The notes under the pieces were generated by a model. It was not told the DNA's origin, made no database searches, and worked only from the letters and a program-made list of their open reading frames with translations. A DNA stretch of 37,145 bases, taken from assembly GCA_040381535.1 (NCBI GenBank), contig JBEIHF010000021.1:1-37145 (forward strand), given 5' to 3'. Positions 8,123 to 14,166 of this stretch are shown in pieces; positions within the stretch are counted from its first letter, which is position 1, and every line of letters begins with the position of its first letter. A program made the position numbers and the translations under genes. This stretch comes from Micavibrio_A sp040381535 (GTDB taxonomy: Bacteria > Pseudomonadota > Alphaproteobacteria > Micavibrionales > Micavibrionaceae).

Positions 8123-8510
8123 AGCGATAAAAATAGTCTAAAATCAGCCATTTGGCAACGATTCCGGTGCATTTTTCCTCATTTCATTAGATTTTGATAA
8201 TTTTTGTGGTTGCACGAAATATATGCACAGGACCAATTACTTAACCCTCTTCCCCAATATTTTGGCAATCAAGGAACTTTTTTTATTTTTTGTTTCATTG
8301 AACATAATTTGCAGCAATTCTTTCAAACTTGGTAAGCACTATTTACTTTAGTAATACGTTATTACTTATCGAGAATTCATCAAACATCTTCCAGCAAGTT
8401 ACTGCCACTGGTTAGAATGTAGCGCACGATCGGCTCCACATTGGGCATCTTGATATGCTCAGTTATTTTATCTCCTTGAACATGGATGTCTGTTTTTGTA
8501 GGATCGATGC
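8123..8510. other. AT-rich intergenic stretch
   Basis: About 390 nt without a convincing gene. It presumably holds the promoters of the divergent 7838-8122 and 8511-8816 genes. The only distinct element I see is a 17-bp near-palindrome at 8350-8366. A minus-strand frame reaches in from 8580 to 8380, but its first third lies antisense to the 8511 gene and it lacks a good start. Confidence 0.6.
8350..8366. promoter_or_regulatory. 17-bp near-palindrome, candidate operator
   Basis: AGTAATA and TATTACT are perfect 7-bp inverted arms around CGT. The element sits about 145 nt upstream of the 8511 start in AT-rich DNA. A dimeric regulator site is possible; nothing in the sequence identifies the protein. 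Confidence 0.3.
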
Positions 8511-8816
8511 ATGAAAAACATCGCTTTACATCTTTTGGTGGCTGCAATGATCGTGGCCGTGGCATCCCCCGCTTTCGCAAAACGTGGCCGCGGAGGCGAT
8601 GATGAATCTCGTTCCTATTCCTCGGGCAAATATTCCGATGACGACGATCATTACGATGACAGTCATCACCGCGGGCGTGACCGTCACAGCGGTGACGATG
8701 ACGGCAGAAGCCGCCATGATTCCCGTGACGATAATTCCCATCATCACTCGGATGGTCATCAAAGCGGGCACGGACGCCACAGTGGTGATGACGACTACTA
8801 CCGCTACAACGATTAG
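8511..8816 (+). CDS. Secreted His/Asp-rich protein, 101 aa
   Basis: An N-terminal signal peptide (about residues 1-23, cleavage after SPAFA) is followed by a low-complexity domain of Asp, His, Ser, Arg and Gly. The domain includes repeated HSGDDD-type and SHHHSDG-type clusters. Such composition suggests divalent-metal binding (Zn, Ni, Cu or Ca) in the periplasm or outside the cell, but no family is recognised. TAGGA (8499-8503) lies 7 nt before the ATG. A strong bidirectional hairpin (8860-8881) follows. The repeat-like nature means other frames over it also look open; the signal peptide and ribosome site support this frame. Confidence 0.7.
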   Translation: MKNIALHLLVAAMIVAVASPAFAKRGRGGDDESRSYSSGKYSDDDDHYDDSHHRGRDRHSGDDDGRSRHDSRDDNSHHHSDGHQSGHGRHSGDDDYYRYND

Positions 8817-8859
8817 GCCTTTCGCATAAAATTCTCCTGAAATTTTGGGTGAAACAGAA

Positions 8860-8881
8860 ACGGCCCCCGTCTGGGGGCCGT
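8860..8881. terminator. Bidirectional hairpin between convergent genes
   Basis: Perfect 9-bp arms, ACGGCCCCC and GGGGGCCGT, enclose a GTCT loop. On the minus strand the stem is followed by TTTCTGTTTC, so it best serves as terminator of the minus-strand gene ending at 8907. It could also block plus-strand transcription from 8511-8816. Confidence 0.85.
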
Positions 8882-8906
8882 GGAATATTTGTAATATGGA
8901 GCGCTT

Positions 8907-9356
8907 TTAAGCGGCCATGTCCATTTGCATAGCGGCAGTGGTGCTGTAGGATCCGCGAATGTTTGGTTTTTTGCCGAAGGATATGACGCGGGGTTCGCCA
9001 ACGGCCATTTCAAAAGGGGTACGAAGGCGAATTTTGATTGCAGCGTCACCGAACATGTCCGAAATATGTTGGACAGGTTGAGCCTGTTGCGCGGTCTGCG
9101 CCGCGGACGAAGGAATCATGTTTTCATCCGCAAGGCGACTTACCACGCGCGCCTGACCCATGTTGCCGTGGATCATATAACCGCCCTGCACCACCCACAG
9201 CGGCACTTCGATGCTGCGTTGGCCAAGAAGTTCGGTCATGCGGGTTTGTTTGGCGGAATCGTCGATGATTGTCTGGGAGGCGGCTTCACGGCCACTCAAA
9301 GAACGTTCTTGGGATATGCCTCTGTCGGGCACAAATATGTACTCAATAGCCGTCAT
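8907..9356 (-). CDS. Hypothetical protein, 149 aa
   Basis: No family is recognised. ATG 9356 is preferred (AGGCGG just upstream); the longer frame to 9437 would run into an AT-rich leader. The product is soluble with no signal peptide. It has an acidic/polar N-terminal half, a small beta-like core (VPLWVVQGGYMIHGNMG), an Ala/Gln-rich linker (SSAAQTAQQAQPVQ) and a basic C-terminal part ending in MQMDMAA. The strong terminator at 8860-8881 directly downstream supports a real minus-strand transcript. The opposite plus-strand frame is probably a shadow. Confidence 0.55.
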   Translation of the reverse strand: MTAIEYIFVPDRGISQERSLSGREAASQTIIDDSAKQTRMTELLGQRSIEVPLWVVQGGYMIHGNMGQARVVSRLADENMIPSSAAQTAQQAQPVQHISDMFGDAAIKIRLRTPFEMAVGEPRVISFGKKPNIRGSYSTTAAMQMDMAA

Positions 9357-9512
9357 AGACCGCCTGACACCCTTTAGATAAGTTCGTTTCTTTTTATAAG
9401 ATGATCTTTGATAACAAAATCCGAAAAGCAATTGCAAATGGAATCGTACAACCTATTGTAATTAAACGGAAATTCATTGCTTACAAAATATTTTCATATC
9501 ATAAAAGATTCG

Positions 9513-9548
9513 CAAAAAACAATCCTACCCCCTTTAAAAGCGGTAGGG
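9513..9548 (-). terminator. Rho-independent terminator (minus strand)
   Basis: GGTAGG and CCTACC (9542-9547 with 9524-9529) form the stem. Read on the minus strand, it is followed by ATTGTTTTTTG. It ends whatever is transcribed leftward through 9565-9881, supporting a minus-strand gene there. Confidence 0.7.
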
Positions 9549-9564
9549 ATAGCGTGCAAATGTC

Positions 9565-9881
9565 TCAAAACGGCAAGGCGGCCTTTGAAAGGCTAGCATG
9601 CAGACGCGCCGAAGGGAAAACGCGTTCGTAATAGTTGCTCAAAGCCAAGTACATGTGTGAAACGGGAGGATGGCCTAGGAATAGACCGCCACCGTGACGA
9701 TGCCGCCATCGATAAGCGCCGCGCCTTGACTCATCATGTTGTTGACGAAGTGCGGGGCCTCGAAATCGGGATCAGGGTCGAGTTGAAAAGTATTGCGGGC
9801 AAAGGCTTGAAGCATTTGTTTTCCGCCCGTGAAAAACCCGCCTTGCGCTTTGGAAAAAGACGCACTGCGGGCTGCTATAAT
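9565..9881 (-). pseudogene. Frameshifted and start-less gene remnant
   Basis: Two minus-strand frames read as one broken protein. The upstream frame is open from about 9881 to a TAG at 9675-9677. It includes GGFFTGGKQMLQAFARN and later GAALIDGGIVTVAVYS, with the only usual start codon being ATG 9815 (46 aa). The downstream frame, shifted by one base, runs on through LFLGHPPVSHMYLALSNYY to a TGA at 9565, and has its own ATG at 9654 (29 aa). Joined near 9677 they give a protein-like sequence of about 105 residues of unknown family. The terminator at 9513-9548 lies just downstream. It could instead be two very short genes, or a sequencing error. Confidence 0.45.
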
Positions 9882-9910
9882 TTAATTAGAGGTATTAATT
9901 CCTAATAATT

Positions 9911-9948
9911 AAGCTATTTTGTGGTTAATAAGCTATTTTGTGGTTAAT
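9911..9948. repeat. Perfect 19-bp tandem direct repeat, two copies
   Basis: The unit AAGCTATTTTGTGGTTAAT occupies 9911-9929 and again 9930-9948 with no mismatch. It lies just upstream of the PilZ gene, near a TAATAT -10-like sequence at 9981-9986, so it may be a duplicated regulator site or a recent slippage product. Confidence 0.85.
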
Positions 9949-10026
9949 ACGTAATTTTTTTAGCGCAAATCCTGTTTTTGTAATATTATGCCCGCATATA
10001 GACTTAAAGAGAGCACACGGAAACAA

Positions 10027-10401
10027 ATGGAAAACTTTTTCGCAGAAGACGTCAGCAACGATATTGATGACACCCGCCGCGCGACGCCGCGCCGCGAAGC
10101 AGACAATTGCATCTCGGTCATCAACGGCAAGGCGTATCCCGTTCACAATTGGAGCGATGGCGGCATGCTGGTGCAAGCGGATGAGCGTTTGTTCTCGATT
10201 GCCGCGCCCGTGGAAGTCACTATGAAATTCCGCCTCACTGGCAAAATCCTCGATATCCCGCACAAAGGCCGCGTTATCCGTAAGACACGCGACCGTTTGG
10301 CGATTCAATTCGAGCCTTTGTCTCGCGATATTTCAAATAAGTTCAAGCAAGTCGTGGATGATTATGTCACCCGTGAATTTGCCGAATCGCAATTCGCTTA
10401 A
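10027..10401 (+). CDS. PilZ domain protein, putative c-di-GMP receptor
   Basis: This is a single PilZ domain of about 100 residues. The two c-di-GMP-contacting motifs are present: RxxxR within RRATPRR, and D/N-x-S-x-x-G as NWSDGG. They are followed by the beta-barrel pattern ending RLAIQFEPL. PilZ proteins bind c-di-GMP and modulate motility, adhesion or polysaccharide export. The start is uncertain: ATG 10027 (124 aa) lies 34 nt past a likely transcription start set by TAATAT at 9981. The upstream ATG 9988 (137 aa) overlaps that promoter region and lacks a ribosome site. Its stop overlaps the convergent gene's stop by 4 nt. Confidence 0.88.
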   Translation: MENFFAEDVSNDIDDTRRATPRREADNCISVINGKAYPVHNWSDGGMLVQADERLFSIAAPVEVTMKFRLTGKILDIPHKGRVIRKTRDRLAIQFEPLSRDISNKFKQVVDDYVTREFAESQFA

Positions 10402-10727
10402 ACCATTTCCGCTTTCAATCCAGAACCGACATTGGCCGTTCTAGAGCGGACAGCAGTGACATACATTTCTGTCATCGCCGATGCATAGCCTGTCTCACAA
10501 ATAGGCTGCATTTCACGGTAGCCGCCGCCATCCTGATTGCGGAAAAACGCACCTGACAAAGACGCGGCGTTTGCAGAAACTGGCCGGCCAACTTGAGCGG
10601 TGGCAATGAACATATCGTGCATAGCATGACCCAAGGCTTCGGCACTTATCGGATGGATTTCGGCATAACCGCTGCGAAGGCTATAGTTGTCTGCATACAC
10701 TGTGTGCAGATTGATTACAGTAGACAT
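10398..10727 (-). CDS. Hypothetical protein, 109 aa
   Basis: No family is recognised. GAGGG lies about 8 nt upstream of ATG 10727, a good ribosome site. The protein is soluble, rich in Ala, Met and Tyr, with internally similar helical segments (EALGHAMHDMFIATAQ and GYASAMTEMYVTAVRS) that could be a degenerate duplication. It converges on the PilZ gene with a 4-nt overlap at the stops and has no signal peptide. Real gene likely; function unknown. Confidence 0.65.
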   Translation of the reverse strand: MSTVINLHTVYADNYSLRSGYAEIHPISAEALGHAMHDMFIATAQVGRPVSANAASLSGAFFRNQDGGGYREMQPICETGYASAMTEMYVTAVRSRTANVGSGLKAEMV

Positions 10728-10875
10728 TACACATACCCTCAGTTTTTTATTATGTAGAATTGAGGAATCAAATACGCCAAACTTTGTATCAAAGCAAGTG
10801 ATTCTTTTAAAAATCCCAAACTTTGAAATAATCTAAGTTCTTACCCCCTCTTATTGTGGCCCGTACCACTTAATA

Positions 10876-11269
10876 ATGATCGGGCCATATGAAGGCAAAG
10901 AACTGGAACTTATGCGCGCAGGTAAAAAACATCTGGCGATATTTCATGATGCCATACCCGCCAACCGTTTAATTACCGAAAAGATCATTCCCGAAAAAGC
11001 TTTTTCAGACACATATCGAAAGGGGACGAATTAAACTATTCAGTCATGAAGCCAATAAAGTACGCTATGTTCTGCTCGCATTACTGGGGCATGAATGGCG
11101 TGCTGGCGCATTTTTATGGATGCATGCCGAATGCGCTATAGGCCGCTGTCCTCACAATGAGGCGTATGAATATTTTGCAAGAAGACTTCTTGGATATTCT
11201 GAGGAAGATATTGAACATTATACAGAGCATTGGAAGGCCCATAAATCAGCATTACCTGCCTCCAACTGA
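10876..11269 (+). pseudogene. Frameshifted gene of unknown family
   Basis: From ATG 10876 the frame reads MIGPYEGKELELMRAGKKH and continues to IIPEKAF before ending at TAA (11032-11034). The +1 frame is open from before that point, reads HIERGRIKLFSHEANKVRYV and then LLALLGHEWRAGAFLWMHA, and ends at TGA 11267. Joining the two near the A and T runs at about 10994-11008 gives a coherent protein of about 127 residues. A one-base indel, a sequencing error or programmed frameshifting could explain it. Neither half is a family I recognise. No good ribosome site is seen before 10876. Confidence 0.6.
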
Positions 11270-11276
11270 TTATCTC

Positions 11277-11357
11277 TCACCGTAAAAATCCCTGAAAGCC
11301 CTTTATCGCTTGGTCAATAAAGCAAGAGTTTTTTGGGCGGCCGGAAATCATACCCAT
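11277..11357 (-). CDS. Possible 26-aa small ORF at the end of the SOS-type operon
   Basis: ATG 11357 is preceded by AAGGTG with about 8 nt spacing and encodes a small basic peptide ending KGFQGFLR. It lies 19 nt after the stop of the 11377-11772 gene on the same strand, so it would be a third operon member. It is too short to judge by composition and could be chance. Confidence 0.3.
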   Translation of the reverse strand: MGMISGRPKNSCFIDQAIKGFQGFLR

Positions 11358-11376
11358 TGTTTGTACACCTTTAAAA

Positions 11377-11772
11377 TTATGTAGCGAATTTGAGATGGCG
11401 GTAGAGCTGCCATGGCGTAACGATGCCGCGGCGATGAATGCCGAGCACGCGTTTGACGGCCTCAACACATGTAAACAGCATGAAAGGCGCTGCGCGTGTG
11501 ATATCGCGGTTCATAGGCGCGCGCACGACACGGCTGCCGCGCGATTGCAACCAGCCCGGCAGATCGAAATCATGTGGAACGTGGTGATGTACCGAAATTT
11601 CCGTGACGTGGGACAACGGGTCTATGCGCGTCCAGCGCTCACCATCATTGATCAACACATAGCAATGACGGAAACCGGGTTTCAAAAATTTTAGCCACGA
11701 AATTTCCGTCCGGCCGCTGAACACGACCCATGCATTTTGTCCTTCATTGATCGTCGTAAACAAACCACTCAT
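11377..11772 (-). CDS. Putative permuted NlpC/P60-like (YiiX-like) protein, 131 aa
   Basis: The layout resembles circularly permuted papain-fold NlpC/P60 enzymes. An N-terminal His sits in a strand before an acidic turn (FRHCYVLINDGERW). The C-terminal nucleophile-like Cys follows with the sequence FTCVEAVKRVLGI, and then TPWQLYRHL, where family members usually have a C-x-E-x-x-x-x-x-LG helix and a TP-x-x-L turn. Activity on amide or thioester bonds is therefore an inference. ATG 11772 has GGAGG 9 nt upstream and overlaps the stop of the upstream gene (ATGA), so the pair is coupled. The long frame reaching 11937 is an artefact of read-through into that gene. Confidence 0.6.
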   Translation of the reverse strand: MSGLFTTINEGQNAWVVFSGRTEISWLKFLKPGFRHCYVLINDGERWTRIDPLSHVTEISVHHHVPHDFDLPGWLQSRGSRVVRAPMNRDITRAAPFMLFTCVEAVKRVLGIHRRGIVTPWQLYRHLKFAT

Positions 11773-12212
11773 AGGGATAGTCCTCCTTCGTAGATGATTG
11801 CAGTGTGGGACCAGAAACTTCCTGGGGTAGAAAACATCACTTTGGGGCGGACGATGCCTTTGGTGAGGAGAATGGGTTCGATGCGCTCCAGCGCTTCTTT
11901 CCACACGTGGGAGGCTCTTGCCTCTTTTATACGGCACGGATCGGGGGGCAGCTGACGTTTACCGTAATGACGAAGAACCAGAACATGGTCCATCAGCAAA
12001 CGGCGATTACGGTAAAGACGTTCCACCACTTTCAGTATGTCATCGGGTTCGCAAGGACGCGTAACAAGCGATGCACCCTCGGAAATACACGCGTCCGTGT
12101 TGCGGGCTTCTTGCGCGAGGATGAACCAGAACCACGCCTCTTCCGCGTAATCGAAAGGAGTCGTTTCTATATCGGGTTGCTTTTTGGGCGTGTAACGGTC
12201 GGTTTTATCCAT
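11769..12212 (-). CDS. Hypothetical protein, 147 aa, first gene of the LexA-box operon
   Basis: No family is recognised. It is soluble, with Trp/Phe-rich helices near the N-terminus (YAEEAWFWFILAQEARN) and basic helices in the middle (VVERLYRNRRLLMDHVLVL). The Cys residues are scattered rather than zinc-finger-like. The end, SFWSHTAIIYEGGLSL, is hydrophobic. The ribosome site is weak. The gene is transcribed divergently from the S24 repressor-like gene, and its promoter region carries two GTTC-N7-GTTC boxes. It is translationally coupled to the NlpC/P60-like gene. Phage or SOS context is likely; function unknown. Confidence 0.65.
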   Translation of the reverse strand: MDKTDRYTPKKQPDIETTPFDYAEEAWFWFILAQEARNTDACISEGASLVTRPCEPDDILKVVERLYRNRRLLMDHVLVLRHYGKRQLPPDPCRIKEARASHVWKEALERIEPILLTKGIVRPKVMFSTPGSFWSHTAIIYEGGLSL

Positions 12213-12281
12213 CTTTGATCTTTTCTTTTGTCTTTTGGGGCTGGGCGGGCGATTTGGGAAGACTTCGCCCTTGACGCATGT

Positions 12282-12296
12282 GTTCTCTTTATGTTC
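12282..12296 (+). promoter_or_regulatory. LexA-type box GTTC-N7-GTTC (proximal to the minus operon)
   Basis: GTTC at 12282-12285 and again at 12293-12296 are separated by exactly 7 nt. This direct repeat is the alphaproteobacterial SOS operator. It sits just downstream of the predicted -10 of the minus-strand promoter. Confidence 0.6.
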
Positions 12297-12297
12297 C

Positions 12298-12328
12298 TAT
12301 AACTGGCAGAGAGAAAAGAACAAGTCAA
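12298..12328 (-). promoter_or_regulatory. Predicted sigma-70 promoter of the 12212-11277 operon
   Basis: On the minus strand a TTGACT -35 (12323-12328) is followed after about 18-20 nt by AGTTAT/GTTATAG, a -10-like sequence. The -35 lies inside the distal LexA-type box, so an operator-bound repressor would occlude it. Confidence 0.5.
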
Positions 12329-12332
12329 GAAC
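12318..12332 (-). promoter_or_regulatory. LexA-type box GTTC-N7-GTTC, minus orientation (distal)
   Basis: On the plus strand this reads GAAC, AAGTCAA, GAAC, the same direct-repeat operator as at 12282-12296 in the opposite orientation. Centre-to-centre spacing between the two boxes is 36 bp. The distance to the S24 gene start is about 30-55 nt. Confidence 0.6.
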
Positions 12333-12387
12333 AAAATAAGAATATTTTCCTATATACAAGAATATGTGGGAATTTTATCCTAACCCT

Positions 12388-13041
12388 ATGCTGACACACG
12401 AAAATATCTGGGCCGCCATAGACCGACTGGCTTCCGCTTTCGGATATTCGGCCTCTGGTTTGGCCAAGCAAGCTGGGCTTGACCCCACTTCTTTCAACAA
12501 AAGCAAACGATTCAACGCCGAAGGAAAACCGCGTTGGCCTTCCACGGAAAGCATCGCCTACATACTTGGCGCAACGGGCACGACGATGTCGGATTTTTTT
12601 GCATTGATGGATGCGGACAATGATTTATCACCCTATTCCGCCAAAAACGGTTTCGTCCGCATGATCGGTTTCGCGCAGGCGGGTGCGCACGGATTCTTCG
12701 ATGAAGACGGATATCCCGCAGGCGATTCATGGGATGAAATCAAATTCCCCGAAAGCGAAACCACGGATGCGGCGGGCACCTATGCGCTCGAGATCAGCGG
12801 CGATTCCATGGAGCCGTTGTTCCGCAGCGGCGATGTTCTTGTGGTATCACGCGGTGCGACCATACGCCGCGGGGACCGCGTGGTCTTGCGCACCAACAAA
12901 GGCGAAGTGATGGTCAAGGAACTGGTGAAAAAAACCGCCGCGAAAATAGAGCTTAAATCCCTAAACCCCGCTCATGCCGACCGTTCCATTCCAGTCAACG
13001 ATATATCGTGGATGGCGCGGGTTTTGTGGGTCAGCCAATAA
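12388..13041 (+). CDS. S24 family (LexA/CI-like) transcriptional repressor
   Basis: The N-terminal helix-turn-helix region (about residues 1-70: AIDRLASAFGYSASGLAKQ) is joined to a C-terminal S24 peptidase fold. The Ser of ISGDSMEPLFRSGDVLVVS is the autoproteolysis nucleophile. The Lys of GEVMVKELVKK is its general base. This is the CI-like two-domain form related to LexA, which self-cleaves when assisted by RecA filaments. ATG 12388 (MLTHENIW) is preferred as the family-typical beginning; ATG 12364 would add eight residues. It faces the 12212-11277 operon across an intergenic region with two LexA-type boxes, so it may repress that operon, itself, or both. Similar proteins are common housekeeping regulators in alphaproteobacteria. 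Confidence 0.88.
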   Translation: MLTHENIWAAIDRLASAFGYSASGLAKQAGLDPTSFNKSKRFNAEGKPRWPSTESIAYILGATGTTMSDFFALMDADNDLSPYSAKNGFVRMIGFAQAGAHGFFDEDGYPAGDSWDEIKFPESETTDAAGTYALEISGDSMEPLFRSGDVLVVSRGATIRRGDRVVLRTNKGEVMVKELVKKTAAKIELKSLNPAHADRSIPVNDISWMARVLWVSQ

Positions 13042-13125
13042 ATAAATCTTCTTAGGGAATTTTTGTCAACGCCGTGCATTGGTGCATGCACGTTATATCC
13101 ATTTAACCCTTTTAAGGAGATTTTT

Positions 13126-13386
13126 ATGAACAAACCTCTTTTGGCCTTGCTGGCCGTATCCGCCATCGGTCTCGGCGCTTGCGAAACCATGCTTGCCCCC
13201 GGCCATTACGAAGATAAATCCATGCACACGAATGCCCAAGGCACGAAAACAACGACGAAGAAAGAAACCGACGTTTATTACGATCAGCACGGCAACAAGA
13301 AAGCCACGGTCCAAACCAAGACGACGAAAGACCCTAAAGGCTGGTTCAACAAGGAAACAACGAAATCCGTCAAAACCTATAACTAA
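13126..13386 (+). CDS. Small putative lipoprotein, 86 aa
   Basis: A short lipoprotein signal ends with the lipobox LGAC, with Cys at about residue 19 as the lipidated residue. The mature part is Lys/Thr-rich and hydrophilic, with repeated TKTT-type segments and the turn DVYYDQHGNKK, and ends KSVKTYN. No domain is recognised. AAGGAG lies 6 nt before ATG 13126, so the upstream in-frame start at 13063 is unlikely. A strong terminator follows at 13412-13443, making it a monocistronic unit. Confidence 0.8.
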   Translation: MNKPLLALLAVSAIGLGACETMLAPGHYEDKSMHTNAQGTKTTTKKETDVYYDQHGNKKATVQTKTTKDPKGWFNKETTKSVKTYN

Positions 13387-13411
13387 GAGCAGTTTTTCGC
13401 GTATTTTCAGG

Positions 13412-13443
13412 GGGCCTGCCTTTCAAAGCAGGCCCTTTTCTCT
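13412..13443 (+). terminator. Rho-independent terminator of the lipoprotein gene
   Basis: GGGCCTGC and GCAGGCCC form an 8-bp stem (13412-13419 with 13428-13435) followed by TTTTCTCTT. Confidence 0.9.
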
Positions 13444-13497
13444 TGCGGATTCACAGTCATTTTGGGAATATCTCACTCTCATAGAGGGAATTATGTC

Positions 13498-14166
13498 ATG
13501 AAAGACAAAATCGGCCTTGCCGCCGCCAAGCTTTTGCTGGAAGCCAAGGCTGTTACTATTAACACGGATGAGCCTTTTACCTATACATCCGGCAAGCGTG
13601 GCCCCGTATATGTGGATTGCCGCCGTTTGATCTCATTCCCCGGTGTGCGCGGCCAGTTGATGGATTTCGCGGCCGAAATTTTGAAACCTTTGAATGTCGA
13701 TTACGTAGCTGGCGGTGAAACGGCGGGCATCCCCTATGCCGCTTTTATCGCCGAACGTTTGAACAAACCGATGCTGTATATCCGCAAAAAACCGAAGGGT
13801 TTCGGGCGCATGTCACAAATCGAAGGCTACATGGAAGAAGGTAGCCAGCATGTGGCACTGATCGAAGACGTGCAGAATTTCGGCGTTAGCGTAAAAGTGT
13901 TCGTCGATGCCCTGCGCGAAGCCGGGGCAAAAATTGAACATCTGGTTGTGATTTTCGAATATGGTCATGAAAGTAGCCGCCAAGGTATGAAAGATATGGG
14001 CGTTGCGCTTCATTCCCTTACCGACTGGAAATATGTTTTGCAGGTTGCGGCTGCAGAAAAATACATCGACGATAAAACTGTAGCGTCCGTCGAAGAATTC
14101 TTAAAAAACCCTGATATATGGGCCGAAACGCGCGGTTACGCCGCCCCGATAAAAGAACAAGCATGA
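13498..14166 (+). CDS. pyrE: Orotate phosphoribosyltransferase PyrE
   Basis: PyrE joins orotate to PRPP, making OMP in pyrimidine synthesis. The 222-aa protein has the OPRT fold features: an orotate-contacting N-terminal region (FTYTSGKRGPVYVDCRRL), GGETAGIPYAAFIAE, the flexible catalytic loop RKKPKGFG and the PRPP motif region. The PRPP motif reads VALIEDVQNFGVSV instead of the classic EDV-x-TTG-GS, a clear variation, though the two acidic residues that matter are kept. ATG 13498 is chosen (GAGGG at 13484-13488). An out-of-frame ATG TCA TGA just before it forms a two-codon mini-ORF. The stop overlaps the nadK start by 4 nt. Confidence 0.93.
   Translation: MKDKIGLAAAKLLLEAKAVTINTDEPFTYTSGKRGPVYVDCRRLISFPGVRGQLMDFAAEILKPLNVDYVAGGETAGIPYAAFIAERLNKPMLYIRKKPKGFGRMSQIEGYMEEGSQHVALIEDVQNFGVSVKVFVDALREAGAKIEHLVVIFEYGHESSRQGMKDMGVALHSLTDWKYVLQVAAAEKYIDDKTVASVEEFLKNPDIWAETRGYAAPIKEQA

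Noticed and set aside
8380..8580. 66-codon minus-strand ORF ending IVRYILTSGSNLLEDV
   Set aside because: The second half looks protein-like and AAGGAG lies inside it, but no ATG, GTG or TTG is at the right distance and the first third is antisense to the 8511 gene. Kept out for lack of a start.
8925..9377. 150-codon plus-strand ORF
   Set aside because: It is opposite the 8907-9356 gene, which has a strong terminator after its stop. The plus frame is the likely shadow, although neither has a known family.
9401..9905. Two plus-strand ORFs (9401-9631 and 9657-9905)
   Set aside because: Both lie opposite the minus-strand gene remnant, and their translations are unlike proteins; the minus-strand terminator at 9513-9548 argues for the other strand.
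11301..11334. Possible plus-strand terminator after the frameshifted gene
   Set aside because: The stem CTTTAT/ATAAAG is only 6 AT-rich pairs and the T run (11329-11334) begins 7 nt after it, so it is too weak to call.
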